52,329 nucleotides of DNA from Limosilactobacillus reuteri (GCF_020784725.1 NZ_JAJGTZ010000036.1:1-52329); one strand, 5' to 3'. Numbered from the stretch's first letter, positions 17,355-25,760 are shown. Program-made: numbers and translations. The notes: a model not told the origin generated them from the sequence alone.

Positions 17355-17459
17355 TTAACGATGCCAATTAAAGATTTTTAACCAGTTAACCGTAAAATGA
17401 TTGCGTTGTTGTTCTTCTTTAATGTATGAACGATCCGTAATGAAATGAAAGATATTCAT
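17355..17459 (-). CDS. Small ORF directly after the cysteine-synthase-like gene, 34 aa
   Basis: The ATG at 17459 begins 3 bases after the preceding stop. The ribosome-binding site GAGGAATAGG overlaps the end of that gene, as in coupled translation. The product starts MNIFHFITDRSYIKEEQQ and ends WLKIFNWHR; it is basic and aromatic, with no Cys. I recognise no family. The position and site make translation plausible, but chance cannot be excluded for so short a frame. Confidence 0.4.
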   Translation of the reverse strand: MNIFHFITDRSYIKEEQQRNHFTVNWLKIFNWHR

Positions 17460-17462
17460 ATC

Positions 17463-18377
17463 CTATTCCTCATAAATATGTTCACTGAGGTAACGCTCGC
17501 TTGAATCAGGAAATACCGTGACTAAATTAGCCCCGTGTGGCAATTCTTTAGCAACTTCTAAACTTGCCGCAAGCGCAGCCCCACTAGAGCTACCAATAAA
17601 GAGGCCAAGATTTTTAGCAACCCAGCGAACATAATAGAATGCATCCTCATCACTGATTGTTTTTACCCCGGTATAATCTAAGTCCTTGAAAAACGGTGGA
17701 ATAAACTCCACTCCAATTCCTTCTGTACGGTGACTATGGGCTGGGCCACCATTTAAAATCGATCCGGCTGGTTCAACAATATAGCCTTTCAATTCTGGGT
17801 AAGCATCTTGGAGTGCCTTTTGAATCCCCGCAAAAGTGCCTCCACTTCCTGCCCCTGCTACAAAAGCCGCCAACGGTTTATTAGCAAGATCAGCTAAAAT
17901 TTCTGGTCCCAAGGTGTGTTGATAAACATCAGGATTCGCTGGATTCTGAAATTGTAAAGGCACATAAGCATCCCCGATTTCAGCAGCTAATTCTTTGGCG
18001 GCCGCAATTGCTCCTTTGATCCCTTCTTCACTTGGAGTATTAATCACTTCGGCTCCCAACGCACGCATCAATGTTTGCTTTTCAAAACTAAACTTTTCTG
18101 GTACCACTAATTTAACTGGTAAATGGTATTTTAGTGCTGCTAAAGCGACTCCAATCCCTGTATTTCCAGCAGTTGGCTCGATGATTGTCGTTGTATCTGT
18201 TATTTTTCCTTCTTCCATTCCTCGCTGGATTAGCGCCATCCCCAAACGATCCTTGATACTGCCACCTGGGTTAAACATTTCGAGCTTAGCATAAATATTA
18301 ACGTCATTCGGAGTCTTCATTGGCAAGTGCATCAAGGGGGTGTGACCAATCAAATCATAAGTATTTTCAACTAACAT
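17463..18377 (-). CDS. Cysteine synthase family protein (CysK/MccA-like PLP enzyme)
   Basis: The 304-aa PLP enzyme makes cysteine from O-acetylserine and sulfide, or cystathionine from O-acetylserine and homocysteine. The PLP lysine is K42 in [11 protein letters not shown]. The substrate loop reads [10 protein letters not shown], and the phosphate cup GAGSGGTF. The Ala in the loop (CysK usually has TSGNTG), [11 protein letters not shown] and [10 protein letters not shown] resemble, from memory, Bacillus MccA, the O-acetylserine-dependent cystathionine synthase. No mccB partner is adjacent. I chose the ATG at 18377, with GAAGGAAC just before it, because a longer frame would start inside the leader terminator. 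Expression is probably attenuated through the cysteine leader peptide upstream. Confidence 0.9.
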   Translation of the reverse strand: MLVENTYDLIGHTPLMHLPMKTPNDVNIYAKLEMFNPGGSIKDRLGMALIQRGMEEGKITDTTTIIEPTAGNTGIGVALAALKYHLPVKLVVPEKFSFEKQTLMRALGAEVINTPSEEGIKGAIAAAKELAAEIGDAYVPLQFQNPANPDVYQHTLGPEILADLANKPLAAFVAGAGSGGTFAGIQKALQDAYPELKGYIVEPAGSILNGGPAHSHRTEGIGVEFIPPFFKDLDYTGVKTISDEDAFYYVRWVAKNLGLFIGSSSGAALAASLEVAKELPHGANLVTVFPDSSERYLSEHIYEE

Positions 18378-18401
18378 AATAGTTCCTTCTTCCTCAGAGT
18401 A

Positions 18402-18446
18402 TAAAAAAAGGCACAAACTCAAGAAACAATCTTGGATTTGCGCCTT
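18402..18446 (-). terminator. Leader terminator of the cysteine attenuator
   Basis: On the minus strand AAGGCGCAAATCCAAGA pairs with TCTTGAGTTTGTGCCTT, followed by a run of seven T. It lies 25 bases before the start codon of the cysteine-synthase-like gene, so it controls rather than ends that transcript. Confidence 0.88.
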
Positions 18447-18522
18447 ATGTGTTATCAACTTGATAGTAATTCAATTAAAAATGAGTATACCAAAAAGTGA
18501 GTCGCATAAGACGCGATTCACA
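18440..18522 (-). promoter_or_regulatory. Competing leader hairpins of the cysteine attenuator
   Basis: In the RNA, GUGAAUCGC pairs with GCGACUCAC (one mismatch; 18522 to 18497) right after the Cys codons. Its loop and flank GCGUCUUAUG (18514-18505) can instead pair over 10 bases with CAUAAGGCGC (18449-18440). That segment includes the 5' arm of the terminator. A ribosome stalled at the UGU run would cover the first arm, favour the second pairing and let transcription continue. Confidence 0.8.
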
Positions 18523-18561
18523 ACAACAAATATTTGCGTTAACAAAATAATTGTTTTCCAT
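18475..18561 (-). CDS. Cysteine-rich leader peptide, 28 aa, of the cysteine-synthase-like gene
   Basis: The ATG at 18561 is preceded by GAGG 9 bases away and lies about 25 bases into the predicted transcript. The frame runs 28 codons to a TAA at 18475. Codons 12-14 (18528-18520) are three successive UGU, giving ICCCESRLMR in the middle of the peptide. Those codons sit just before a hairpin that competes with a terminator. This is the layout of the trp and his leader peptides: low charged tRNA-Cys stalls the ribosome. The peptide itself probably has no other function. Confidence 0.82.
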   Translation of the reverse strand: MENNYFVNANICCCESRLMRLTFWYTHF

Positions 18562-18592
18562 TGGTAATTTCCTCGTATTTCAAATTACAGTA

Positions 18593-18621
18593 ATAATAAC
18601 TAGTTAAAAGTAAGTTGTCAA
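18593..18621 (-). promoter_or_regulatory. Consensus promoter of the cysteine attenuator transcript
   Basis: On the minus strand TTGACA (18616-18621), a 17-base gap and TATTAT (18593-18598). Transcription should begin near 18586, giving a leader of about 210 bases. Confidence 0.82.
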
Positions 18622-18684
18622 GAAAATTTATATGGACAGGTGTAAAATAAAAAAGAATTATTTTATAAAGCAGGAGCGATACCT

Positions 18685-19617
18685 ATGAAAAAGAATGGAC
18701 TACTATTAGTCAATCTCGGTTCACCCGATACGCCAACAACTCCCGACGTTAAACGTTATTTGAAGGAATTCCTCAGTGATCGGAATGTTATTGAAATGCC
18801 CCCAGCATTATGGCAGCCACTCCTTCGTGGGATTATTCTTCCAACGCGATCATGGCGATCAGCGACTTTTTATCGTAATTGCTGGACAAAAGATGGGTCT
18901 CCATTGATTGTCTACACAGAACGGTTGGTTGCTAAGGTTCAGGGATTAATGCCGGAATGGGTTGTCAAAATGGCAATGACCTATGGCAAGCCTAAAATTA
19001 GCGACACAATTACCGAAATGAAAAAGGAATGTCAAAATATTACAGTTTTGCCGCTCTTCCCTTTTTTTACTAAAAGTACAACTCAAACGGTTATTGACAA
19101 GGTAAAGGATGCTGATCCAGAAGCGAAAATAATTGATCGTTTCTCGGCCGAAGAAGATTATTTAGACATATTGGCTAAACAAATCCAAACGGCATGGGAT
19201 AAAGGGAAATATGACAAATTACTCATTTCGTACCATGGAATTCCGACAGCCATGGTTAATCACGGTGATCCTTATCGTGATGAAACAGAAGCGGCCACCG
19301 CGGAACTAATTAAACGTCTTGACATTCCTGAAAAGCAAATTAAGATGGCTTACCAATCTAAGTTTGGCCCAATGCCATGGTTAAAACCTTACCTCCGGAA
19401 CACGCTGCTTAATGAGGCACAACTCGGGCATCGTGATGTGTTAGTCGTCGCTCCATCATTTGTGGCGGACTGTTTAGAAACATTAGAAGAAGATCAAGTG
19501 CAAAACTATCAGGTCTTTCGTGAAAATGGCGGAAATAACCTTGTAATGGTACCTTCGCTCAATGACTCACCAGAATTTGCTCAGTTTATTACTGATCTTG
19601 TGCAACGAAAGGGATAA
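18685..19617 (+). CDS. hemH: Ferrochelatase (coproporphyrin/protoporphyrin)
   Basis: This enzyme inserts ferrous iron into a porphyrin; in Firmicutes the usual substrate is coproporphyrin III. The 310-aa length is standard. The N-terminal LLLVNLGSPDTP motif, the SYHGIP segment with the metal-binding catalytic His (around residue 180), and the following acidic stretch DPYRDETE fit. GCAGGAG precedes the ATG. It is followed after 2 bases by the Nramp metal transporter, forming an operon of metal uptake and metal insertion. No other heme-synthesis gene is in the window. A perfect 8-base inverted repeat (TAAAATAA/TTATTTTA, 18643-18665) lies before the gene. Confidence 0.93.
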   Translation: MKKNGLLLVNLGSPDTPTTPDVKRYLKEFLSDRNVIEMPPALWQPLLRGIILPTRSWRSATFYRNCWTKDGSPLIVYTERLVAKVQGLMPEWVVKMAMTYGKPKISDTITEMKKECQNITVLPLFPFFTKSTTQTVIDKVKDADPEAKIIDRFSAEEDYLDILAKQIQTAWDKGKYDKLLISYHGIPTAMVNHGDPYRDETEAATAELIKRLDIPEKQIKMAYQSKFGPMPWLKPYLRNTLLNEAQLGHRDVLVVAPSFVADCLETLEEDQVQNYQVFRENGGNNLVMVPSLNDSPEFAQFITDLVQRKG

Positions 19618-19619
19618 AA

Positions 19620-20924
19620 ATGGAACGAAAAAGTTTAGACGAAATCAATGGAAGTGTTGATGTTCCAAATGTCTATCAAAGTGCATTTTGGCAAAAGTTT
19701 CTCGCCTATAGTGGTCCGGGTGCTTTAGTCGCCGTTGGTTATATGGACCCGGGGAACTGGTTAACGTCGCTTGCTGGTGGTAGTCAATACCGCTACCAGC
19801 TATTAGTGGTCCTTTTTACCGCCATTTTAATCGCTATGTACATGCAATCTTTATCAATCAAACTCGGCGTTACCACCCGAACCGACCTCGCCCAAGCAAT
19901 CGCGCGACGTTTACCTACTCCATTACGCATCGCCCTGTGGTTATTCAACGAAATAGCGATGATGGCAACGGACTTAACCGGAGTCGTTGGAACTGCTGTC
20001 GCCTTAAATATGCTATTTAAACTACCATTGCTCATCGGGGTGCTATTAACAATTGCGGACGTTTTAGTAGTCCTCTTCTTCCTTCACTTTGGGATCCGCC
20101 GAATTGAATTTATCGTTCTAACTGCTATTCTGGTTGTCGGCGCCATCTTTGCGATTGAAGTATGTCGGACCCACCCTGAATTTTCCGCGATTATGGACGG
20201 TTTTGTTCCCCGTTCCACAATTTTTACTAATCACAGTGAGCTACTAATTAGTTTAGGGATTGTCGGAGCCACGATTATGCCTCATAATATTTACCTTCAT
20301 TCATCCTTAGCGCAAAGTCGACGCTATGATGAGCATGATCCAAAGCAAGTCAAAGAAACGCTCCGTTTTGCTAACTGGGATTCATTAATTCACCTTTTTG
20401 CAGCCTTCATCGTTAACGCCCTTCTGCTTATCCTTGGTGGAACCCTCTTCTTTCATGCGGCAAGTCTCGGTAGTCTTGAGGATGTCTTTTTCGGGCTAAA
20501 GAATCCCCATATCGTTGGTGCTCTAGCAAGCCCATTAATGAGTTGGCTCTTTGCCTTTGCCCTTTTGGTAACTGGTTTAATCTCCTCTATCACTAGTACC
20601 TTGGCCGGCCAAATTGTCATGGAAGGATTTATCAATATTCGCCTCCCACTCTGGAAACGGCGCCTCCTTACCCGGGCTGTAACCCTCGTGCCAATCTTAA
20701 TTATCGGCTTCATGATTAATTTCAACGAAGAACAATTTGAACAACTCATCATTTATGCGCAAATCGTCCTCAGTATCGCCTTACCATTTACGCTCTATCC
20801 CCTTGTTGCTTTGACGGGCAATAAGAAACTGATGGGACCACACGTTAATTCACCATGGCAAACCGTCCTTGGATACGTTTTGGCTAGTTTGGTCACTGGG
20901 TTGAACTTGCTAGTGTTGGTATAA
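19620..20924 (+). CDS. mntH: Nramp family divalent metal transporter (Mn/Fe)
   Basis: This 434-aa proton-coupled importer of Mn(II) and perhaps Fe(II) has about 11 membrane segments. The metal-site motif DPGNW in helix 1 (around residue 43) and MPHNIYLH in helix 6 (around residue 220) are both intact. The start codon is 2 bases after the ferrochelatase stop; AAAGGG at the end of hemH serves as ribosome-binding site, so translation is coupled. The pairing with ferrochelatase suggests that, here, iron import or Mn/Fe balance is its main context. No Mn riboswitch is visible upstream. Confidence 0.92.
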   Translation: MERKSLDEINGSVDVPNVYQSAFWQKFLAYSGPGALVAVGYMDPGNWLTSLAGGSQYRYQLLVVLFTAILIAMYMQSLSIKLGVTTRTDLAQAIARRLPTPLRIALWLFNEIAMMATDLTGVVGTAVALNMLFKLPLLIGVLLTIADVLVVLFFLHFGIRRIEFIVLTAILVVGAIFAIEVCRTHPEFSAIMDGFVPRSTIFTNHSELLISLGIVGATIMPHNIYLHSSLAQSRRYDEHDPKQVKETLRFANWDSLIHLFAAFIVNALLLILGGTLFFHAASLGSLEDVFFGLKNPHIVGALASPLMSWLFAFALLVTGLISSITSTLAGQIVMEGFINIRLPLWKRRLLTRAVTLVPILIIGFMINFNEEQFEQLIIYAQIVLSIALPFTLYPLVALTGNKKLMGPHVNSPWQTVLGYVLASLVTGLNLLVLV

Positions 20925-21144
20925 TTTTTATTTATCATTATAAACTCAATAGATAAATACCCTTATTTTCAGTTATCAGTGTTTAAAAAAGCAATCAAAT
21001 ATTGTAAGATAATAATAAATTTTGTTGTAATTTTTGATGCAATAAAAGACTGGGCACTATTTACTTTTGGGAGAGTAATTTGATATAAAAAATTTCTTAT
21101 CTTTGGTGTGACGCTTTTAGTAATCTCATTTTACAACTGAATTA

Positions 21145-21195
21145 AAGAAGCAGGGCTGAACGATATTTATGTTCAAACCCTGCTTCTTTATTTTA
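21145..21195. terminator. Bidirectional terminator between mntH and the methyltransferase gene
   Basis: AAGAAGCAGGG pairs with CCCTGCTTCTT with an inner GAAC/GTTC element; A- and T-rich flanks. The 220 bases between mntH and this hairpin hold no gene I can see. Confidence 0.85.
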
Positions 21196-21738
21196 GTTTC
21201 GTCGTGCAACCATCACGCGCTGTCCACCCATTTGTTCAACTTTAATATCTTTGAACCGACAATATTCCAGTAGTTGCCGATAACGTTGCACAGTAGTAGC
21301 AGTAATCACTATGGTTCCTTTAAAATCGAGGACCCTTATCGCTTCTTGTAAAATACGTCCCTGTGTAATTGCTGGTTTTACTTGCTGAAGGTTATTAATT
21401 AAAACATAGTCAAACTGATGACCAGCGAAAGGCAAATTAGTAATATCAGTCAATTCTACTTTCGCGCGATCAGCTACTGCCTCTTCTTTGATCAGTTCTT
21501 TTAATTTTTGTTCCTGCTTTTCATTTGTAACCACCCCAACGATTTTCCCTGGAGTAGTCAATTGCTTGGCAAGATTAATAAACGTTTTTCCATTACCGAT
21601 GCTCATGTCAAGGATTTGCACGTCCCCACTTATCGATAAATCAGCACTTATCTTTTTCCAGACTTGTTGCCTTTGCCAGATCAACCATCCAATTATCCCA
21701 GCAACTATAACAATTACGATCCCAATTCCGGCTATCAA
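21193..21738 (-). CDS. Membrane-anchored SAM-dependent methyltransferase-like protein
   Basis: This 181-aa protein starts with one hydrophobic segment (residues 2-20). A class I methyltransferase-type Rossmann domain follows: VQILDMSIGNGKTFINLA is motif I, VELTDITNLPF lies near motif II, and FDYVLINNL matches motif post-II/III. The substrate is unknown. Some positions are loose, such as the Gly-rich loop SIGNGK, so activity is not certain. The start is TTG (21738) after GGTGAAGAG. It is the third gene after ktrB and ktrA, 18 bases downstream, so it belongs to the potassium operon by position. Confidence 0.68.
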   Translation of the reverse strand: MIAGIGIVIVIVAGIIGWLIWQRQQVWKKISADLSISGDVQILDMSIGNGKTFINLAKQLTTPGKIVGVVTNEKQEQKLKELIKEEAVADRAKVELTDITNLPFAGHQFDYVLINNLQQVKPAITQGRILQEAIRVLDFKGTIVITATTVQRYRQLLEYCRFKDIKVEQMGGQRVMVARRN

Positions 21739-21756
21739 TTCTCTTCACCCATTATT

Positions 21757-22425
21757 TTAACTAACAATATCGTTTAATTTACGAATATCCTTCAAGTTCC
21801 CAACAACTGTAATTTTATCGTGGGGTTGAATAACATCATTTGCTTGCGGCATCTGATTGACTTCATCATCTTTACTTACAATGATTATCACATTGACATT
21901 ATAACGATTGCGAAAATCCAGTTCATCGAGCGTCTTATTGAAAAACTTCGGATTATTAATGTTTACTTCTGCCAAGGTTATCTCTTTACTTAGCGTTACA
22001 TAGTCCACTACGCTTGGGTTTAATTGCTGAAAAATAAGTCGCTTAGCTAAATCATGCTCTGGACGAACAACCATATCAGCGCCAATTCGTTCTAAAACGC
22101 GGGCATGATTAACATTTTCAGCTCGACAGATTACATCTGGTGCCCCGAGTTCTTTAGCAATCAGGGTCGCCATGATACTTGCTTCAACATTTTTTCCGAT
22201 TGAAATATAAATATGGTCAAAACTACCGATGTCAAGGTCACGCAGGGCATCCTCATCTTGCGCGTCCGCAATTACCGCCCGCATAACTGACCCCGCAAAT
22301 TCATTTACCACTTCTTCACTAGAATCAATCGCCAATACTTCTTGCCCAGCCTGAACTAGGGCTTCACATATTGAGGCTCCAAATTGTCCAATTCCAATAA
22401 CAGCATAACTTTCTTTTTTAGCCAA
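21757..22425 (-). CDS. ktrA: K+ uptake regulatory subunit KtrA/TrkA (RCK domain)
   Basis: The 222-aa cytoplasmic gating ring subunit binds nucleotides and controls the membrane channel KtrB. An N-terminal RCK_N Rossmann fold shows VIGIGQFGAS (residues 8-17) with Asp at the end of strand two (LAIDSSEE). A C-terminal RCK_C domain covers residues 135-220. The start is TTG (22425) with GAGGAG 10 bases upstream. It overlaps the end of ktrB by 8 bases, so the two are translationally coupled and very likely one complex. Confidence 0.93.
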   Translation of the reverse strand: MAKKESYAVIGIGQFGASICEALVQAGQEVLAIDSSEEVVNEFAGSVMRAVIADAQDEDALRDLDIGSFDHIYISIGKNVEASIMATLIAKELGAPDVICRAENVNHARVLERIGADMVVRPEHDLAKRLIFQQLNPSVVDYVTLSKEITLAEVNINNPKFFNKTLDELDFRNRYNVNVIIIVSKDDEVNQMPQANDVIQPHDKITVVGNLKDIRKLNDIVS

Positions 22426-23761
22426 TTAACACACTCTCCTCTGGATAACGATAATTCTTCGCTGCCGTACTTGCATTTAAGATTGAGAACATTACCGTAT
22501 AGATTCCTACCCGACCGACAAACATCAAAAACATAATAATCAGTTGCCCTAACAGATTAAGGTTAGTTGTAATCCCTAATGAAATCCCAGTAGTACCAAA
22601 GGCCGCGACCGCCTCAAAGGTAACATACGCTAATGAATCATGTTCTGGTAAATCCTGTGTTTCAGCAAGAACTAAAATTGCTACAAGCAAAATAAATAAA
22701 GCAACAAATAATAATGTCAATGCCCGATAAACGTTTTCCTGGGTAAAACGTCGATGGGCAAAAGTCGTATCCCGTTGGCCACGCAAGGTTGCAAAGCTCT
22801 GAATCGTCAATAGCCCAATTGTTGTTGTTTTAACACCACCAGCAGTTGATCCCGGTGTTCCACCGATAAACATTAAAATAACAGTAAATGCAAGACCAGC
22901 AGCACTTAAATCAGTATAAGGAAAAGTGATTAAACCGGCAGTTCGTGGAGTAATAGCCATAAAGATGGTATTGAAAATCCGGTTTGAAACACTTAATTTA
23001 TCGCTTAATTGCGCTAAGTTCTTCTCGGTAATAAAGTAAACAATCACGGAAACAATAAATAGGACTGCACCAGTGCGTAACGCTAATTGAGTATGCAAGG
23101 ATAGTCGGTGATATTTAGGATAATTGAGGATGTCTTTCCATACTAAAAAACCTAGTGATCCAGCAACAATCAAAATAGCAAGTACACATAACATATAAGG
23201 GTCATTAGCATAATTTGCCATACTGTTATCAAATAAGTCAAAGCCGGCATTACAAAAGGCTGAGATTGAGTGAAAAATACTAAACCATATCCCCTTACCA
23301 AGTCCATAACGCGGATAGAAATCAAAAAACAAAAATATTCCACCCGCTAATTGGATAAGTAACGAAAGCCGGATAATAAGGTAAACCACGTTCAATTGGG
23401 ACAAATGATCAAGATTAAGTGCTTCTTGGGTTAGCAGTCTTGTCGACATTCTCATTCGTTGCCGAACCAAAAGCGACATCATAACCGCAAATGTCATAAA
23501 GCCTAACCCTCCTACTTCCATTAAGATTGCAATTACAATCTGACCAAATAATGTCCAATGATGAACTGTACTAACGAGAGTTAACCCTGTTACACAGGTT
23601 GCACTCGTTGAAGTGAAGAAAGCAGTCATAAAATTTGTCGTTTCTCCTGATCGCGTCGCAAACGGTAAGGAGAGTAAAATCGTTCCCATAAAAATAACGA
23701 TTAGGAACCCAAATGTAAGGATTTTAGGAAATGTATATTTATGTTTATTTATTTCAATCAC
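22418..23761 (-). CDS. ktrB: K+ transporter membrane subunit KtrB/TrkH
   Basis: This 447-aa protein of the Trk/Ktr/HKT superfamily has eight main membrane helices and four pore loops. Selectivity-filter glycines are visible in STSATCVTGLTLVST (first loop), SAFCNAGFDL (second), TPRTAGLITF and GGTPGSTAGGVKTTT (third and after), and AAFGTTGISLG (fourth). It pairs with KtrA encoded directly downstream. The start is GTG (23761) after AAGGAT. Sodium-coupled potassium uptake is the known role, important for osmotic and acid stress. Confidence 0.93.
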   Translation of the reverse strand: MIEINKHKYTFPKILTFGFLIVIFMGTILLSLPFATRSGETTNFMTAFFTSTSATCVTGLTLVSTVHHWTLFGQIVIAILMEVGGLGFMTFAVMMSLLVRQRMRMSTRLLTQEALNLDHLSQLNVVYLIIRLSLLIQLAGGIFLFFDFYPRYGLGKGIWFSIFHSISAFCNAGFDLFDNSMANYANDPYMLCVLAILIVAGSLGFLVWKDILNYPKYHRLSLHTQLALRTGAVLFIVSVIVYFITEKNLAQLSDKLSVSNRIFNTIFMAITPRTAGLITFPYTDLSAAGLAFTVILMFIGGTPGSTAGGVKTTTIGLLTIQSFATLRGQRDTTFAHRRFTQENVYRALTLLFVALFILLVAILVLAETQDLPEHDSLAYVTFEAVAAFGTTGISLGITTNLNLLGQLIIMFLMFVGRVGIYTVMFSILNASTAAKNYRYPEESVLIG

Positions 23762-23915
23762 TTTTATCCTTCCCCATATTAATATTACTCAATTAATTAT
23801 AAGCGTTTTTGTTAAATTCTAAACCATTATTTTATTTCCCGGGAAATTATCTAGAGAAAGCGCTACAATATAACTGTGGCTTATGAGATTACTTTTCCTG
23901 AAAGGAGACCTTTTT

Positions 23916-25688
23916 ATGTATTATTCAAACGGAAATTATGAAGCATTCGCTCGTCCCCGTAAGCCGGTGGGAATAGATAAAAAGCACGCTTACATTGTTG
24001 GGGCCGGTTTAGCAGGCCTTTCTGCGGCTGTCTTCTTAATTCGCGATGCCCAAATGCCAGGTGAAAACATCCATATTTTTGAGGAATTACCAATTGCTGG
24101 TGGTTCCTTAGATGGTCAAGATCGCCCCGATGTTGGCTTTGTCACTCGTGGCGGACGAGAAATGGAAAATCACTTTGAATGTATGTGGGATATGTATCGT
24201 TCAATTCCATCCTTGGAAATCCCGGGAGCATCTTATCTTGATGAATATTATTGGCTAGATAAGGATGATCCAAACAGTTCAAATTGTCGCTTAACCTATA
24301 AACGGGGCAATGAGGTTCCCACTGACGGCAAGTATCTTCTCGGAAAATCAACTAAGGAATTGATGAAACTAATCCTTACCCCTGAAGACCAACTCGGCGA
24401 CTTAACGATTGGTGATTACTTCTCGGAGGACTTCTTCAAGAGTAACTTCTGGATTTATTGGTCAACCATGTTTGCTTTTGAAAAGTGGCATTCGTTAGCA
24501 GAAATGCGACGATACGCAATGCGATTTATCCACCACATTGATGGTTTACCTGATTTTACTGCTCTTAAATTCAACAAGTACAACCAGTATGAATCAATGA
24601 CCAAACCATTGCTTGCATACCTTAAAGATCATGGTGTTAAGTTTGAATATGATACACAGGTTCAAAACGTCCTAGTTGATACTAAGAATGGTGAAAAGCA
24701 CGCTAAAAAGATTATTCTTAAGCAAGGCGGCGAAGATAAAACGATCAACTTAACTGACGATGATCTGGTATTTGTTACTAACGGTTCAATCACGGAAAGT
24801 TCAAATTATGGGAGTCACCATCAAGTAGCGCAACCAACCCGGGCCCTCGGCGGTAGCTGGAAATTATGGGAAAACCTTGCTAAACAATCACCAGCGTTTG
24901 GTCATCCAGACGTCTTTTGTAAAAATATTCCTAACCGTAGTTGGTTTATTTCTGCAACTGCTACCGTTAAGAATCCACAAATTGAACCGTACATTGAACG
25001 CTTAACTAAACGTGACCTTCACGACGGAAAAGTAAATACTGGTGGTATTATTACCGTTACTGACTCAAATTGGATGATGAGCTGGACTATTCACCGTCAA
25101 CCGCACTTTAAGAGTCAAAAGCCAAATGAAACCATTGTGTGGATTTATGGTCTCTATTCTGATACAGAAGGTAATTACATTAAAAAACGGATCGTTGACT
25201 GTACTGGGGAAGAAATTACTAAAGAATGGCTTTATCACCTCGGGGTACCAGAAGCTTTAATTGATGACTTAGCAAAAGAAGAATCAGTTAATACGGTTCC
25301 GGTCTATATGCCATTCGTTACTAGCTACTTTATGCCACGGGTAAAAGGCGATCGCCCTGATATTGTTCCGGAGGGGTCAGCTAACCTCGCCTTTATTGGT
25401 AACTTTGCCGAATCGCCAACTCGGGATACCGTCTTTACTACTGAATACTCCGTTCGAACTGCGATGGAAGCCGTTTATAGTCTCTTGAACGTTGATCGCG
25501 GGGTACCAGAAGTCTTTAATTCGATCTATGATATCCGTGAACTAATGCGAGCCATGTATTACATGAATGATAAAAAGCCGCTTGAAGAAATGGATCTTCC
25601 AATTCCAAAGATTATCGAAAAACCATTACTTAAGAAAGTTAAAAAGAATTGGATTGGTGAATTAATGGAAGAACAACATTTACTTTAA
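23916..25688 (+). CDS. ohyA: Oleate hydratase (MCRA family FAD protein)
   Basis: This enzyme adds water to the cis-9 double bond of oleic or linoleic acid, giving 10-hydroxy fatty acids; it detoxifies host fatty acids in gut lactobacilli. The 590-aa protein opens with the FAD fold HAYIVGAGLAGLSAAVFLIRD (around residues 24-44) and carries the family's RGGREMENHFEC segment with the catalytic Glu region. I chose the ATG at 23916 because AAAGGAG lies 9 bases before it; an upstream ATG at 23883 lacks a site and would add 11 residues. A nitroreductase follows after a hairpin, so co-transcription is partial at best. Confidence 0.95.
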   Translation: MYYSNGNYEAFARPRKPVGIDKKHAYIVGAGLAGLSAAVFLIRDAQMPGENIHIFEELPIAGGSLDGQDRPDVGFVTRGGREMENHFECMWDMYRSIPSLEIPGASYLDEYYWLDKDDPNSSNCRLTYKRGNEVPTDGKYLLGKSTKELMKLILTPEDQLGDLTIGDYFSEDFFKSNFWIYWSTMFAFEKWHSLAEMRRYAMRFIHHIDGLPDFTALKFNKYNQYESMTKPLLAYLKDHGVKFEYDTQVQNVLVDTKNGEKHAKKIILKQGGEDKTINLTDDDLVFVTNGSITESSNYGSHHQVAQPTRALGGSWKLWENLAKQSPAFGHPDVFCKNIPNRSWFISATATVKNPQIEPYIERLTKRDLHDGKVNTGGIITVTDSNWMMSWTIHRQPHFKSQKPNETIVWIYGLYSDTEGNYIKKRIVDCTGEEITKEWLYHLGVPEALIDDLAKEESVNTVPVYMPFVTSYFMPRVKGDRPDIVPEGSANLAFIGNFAESPTRDTVFTTEYSVRTAMEAVYSLLNVDRGVPEVFNSIYDIRELMRAMYYMNDKKPLEEMDLPIPKIIEKPLLKKVKKNWIGELMEEQHLL

Positions 25689-25694
25689 AAACTG

Positions 25695-25738
25695 AGGGAG
25701 TGAGGCATAAGCTAAATCAGCTTTTGTCTCACTCTCTT
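25695..25738 (+). terminator. Hairpin between oleate hydratase and nitroreductase genes
   Basis: GAGTGAG..CA..AAGCT pairs with AGCTT..TG..CTCACTC with small mismatches. The downstream T-run is poor, so it may be a weak terminator or an mRNA-processing hairpin rather than a full stop. Confidence 0.5.
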
Positions 25739-25760
25739 CACTAATAAAGGAGTCCTTATT

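Noticed and set aside
18378-18458. Longer cysteine-synthase-like protein starting at 18458
   Set aside because: The extra codons run through the leader terminator hairpin and have no ribosome-binding site.
18377-18600. T-box riboswitch upstream of the cysteine-synthase-like gene
   Set aside because: The leader has a terminator, but I find no T-box consensus (AGGGUGGNACCGCG) or specifier-loop layout. The Cys-codon ORF explains the structure better.
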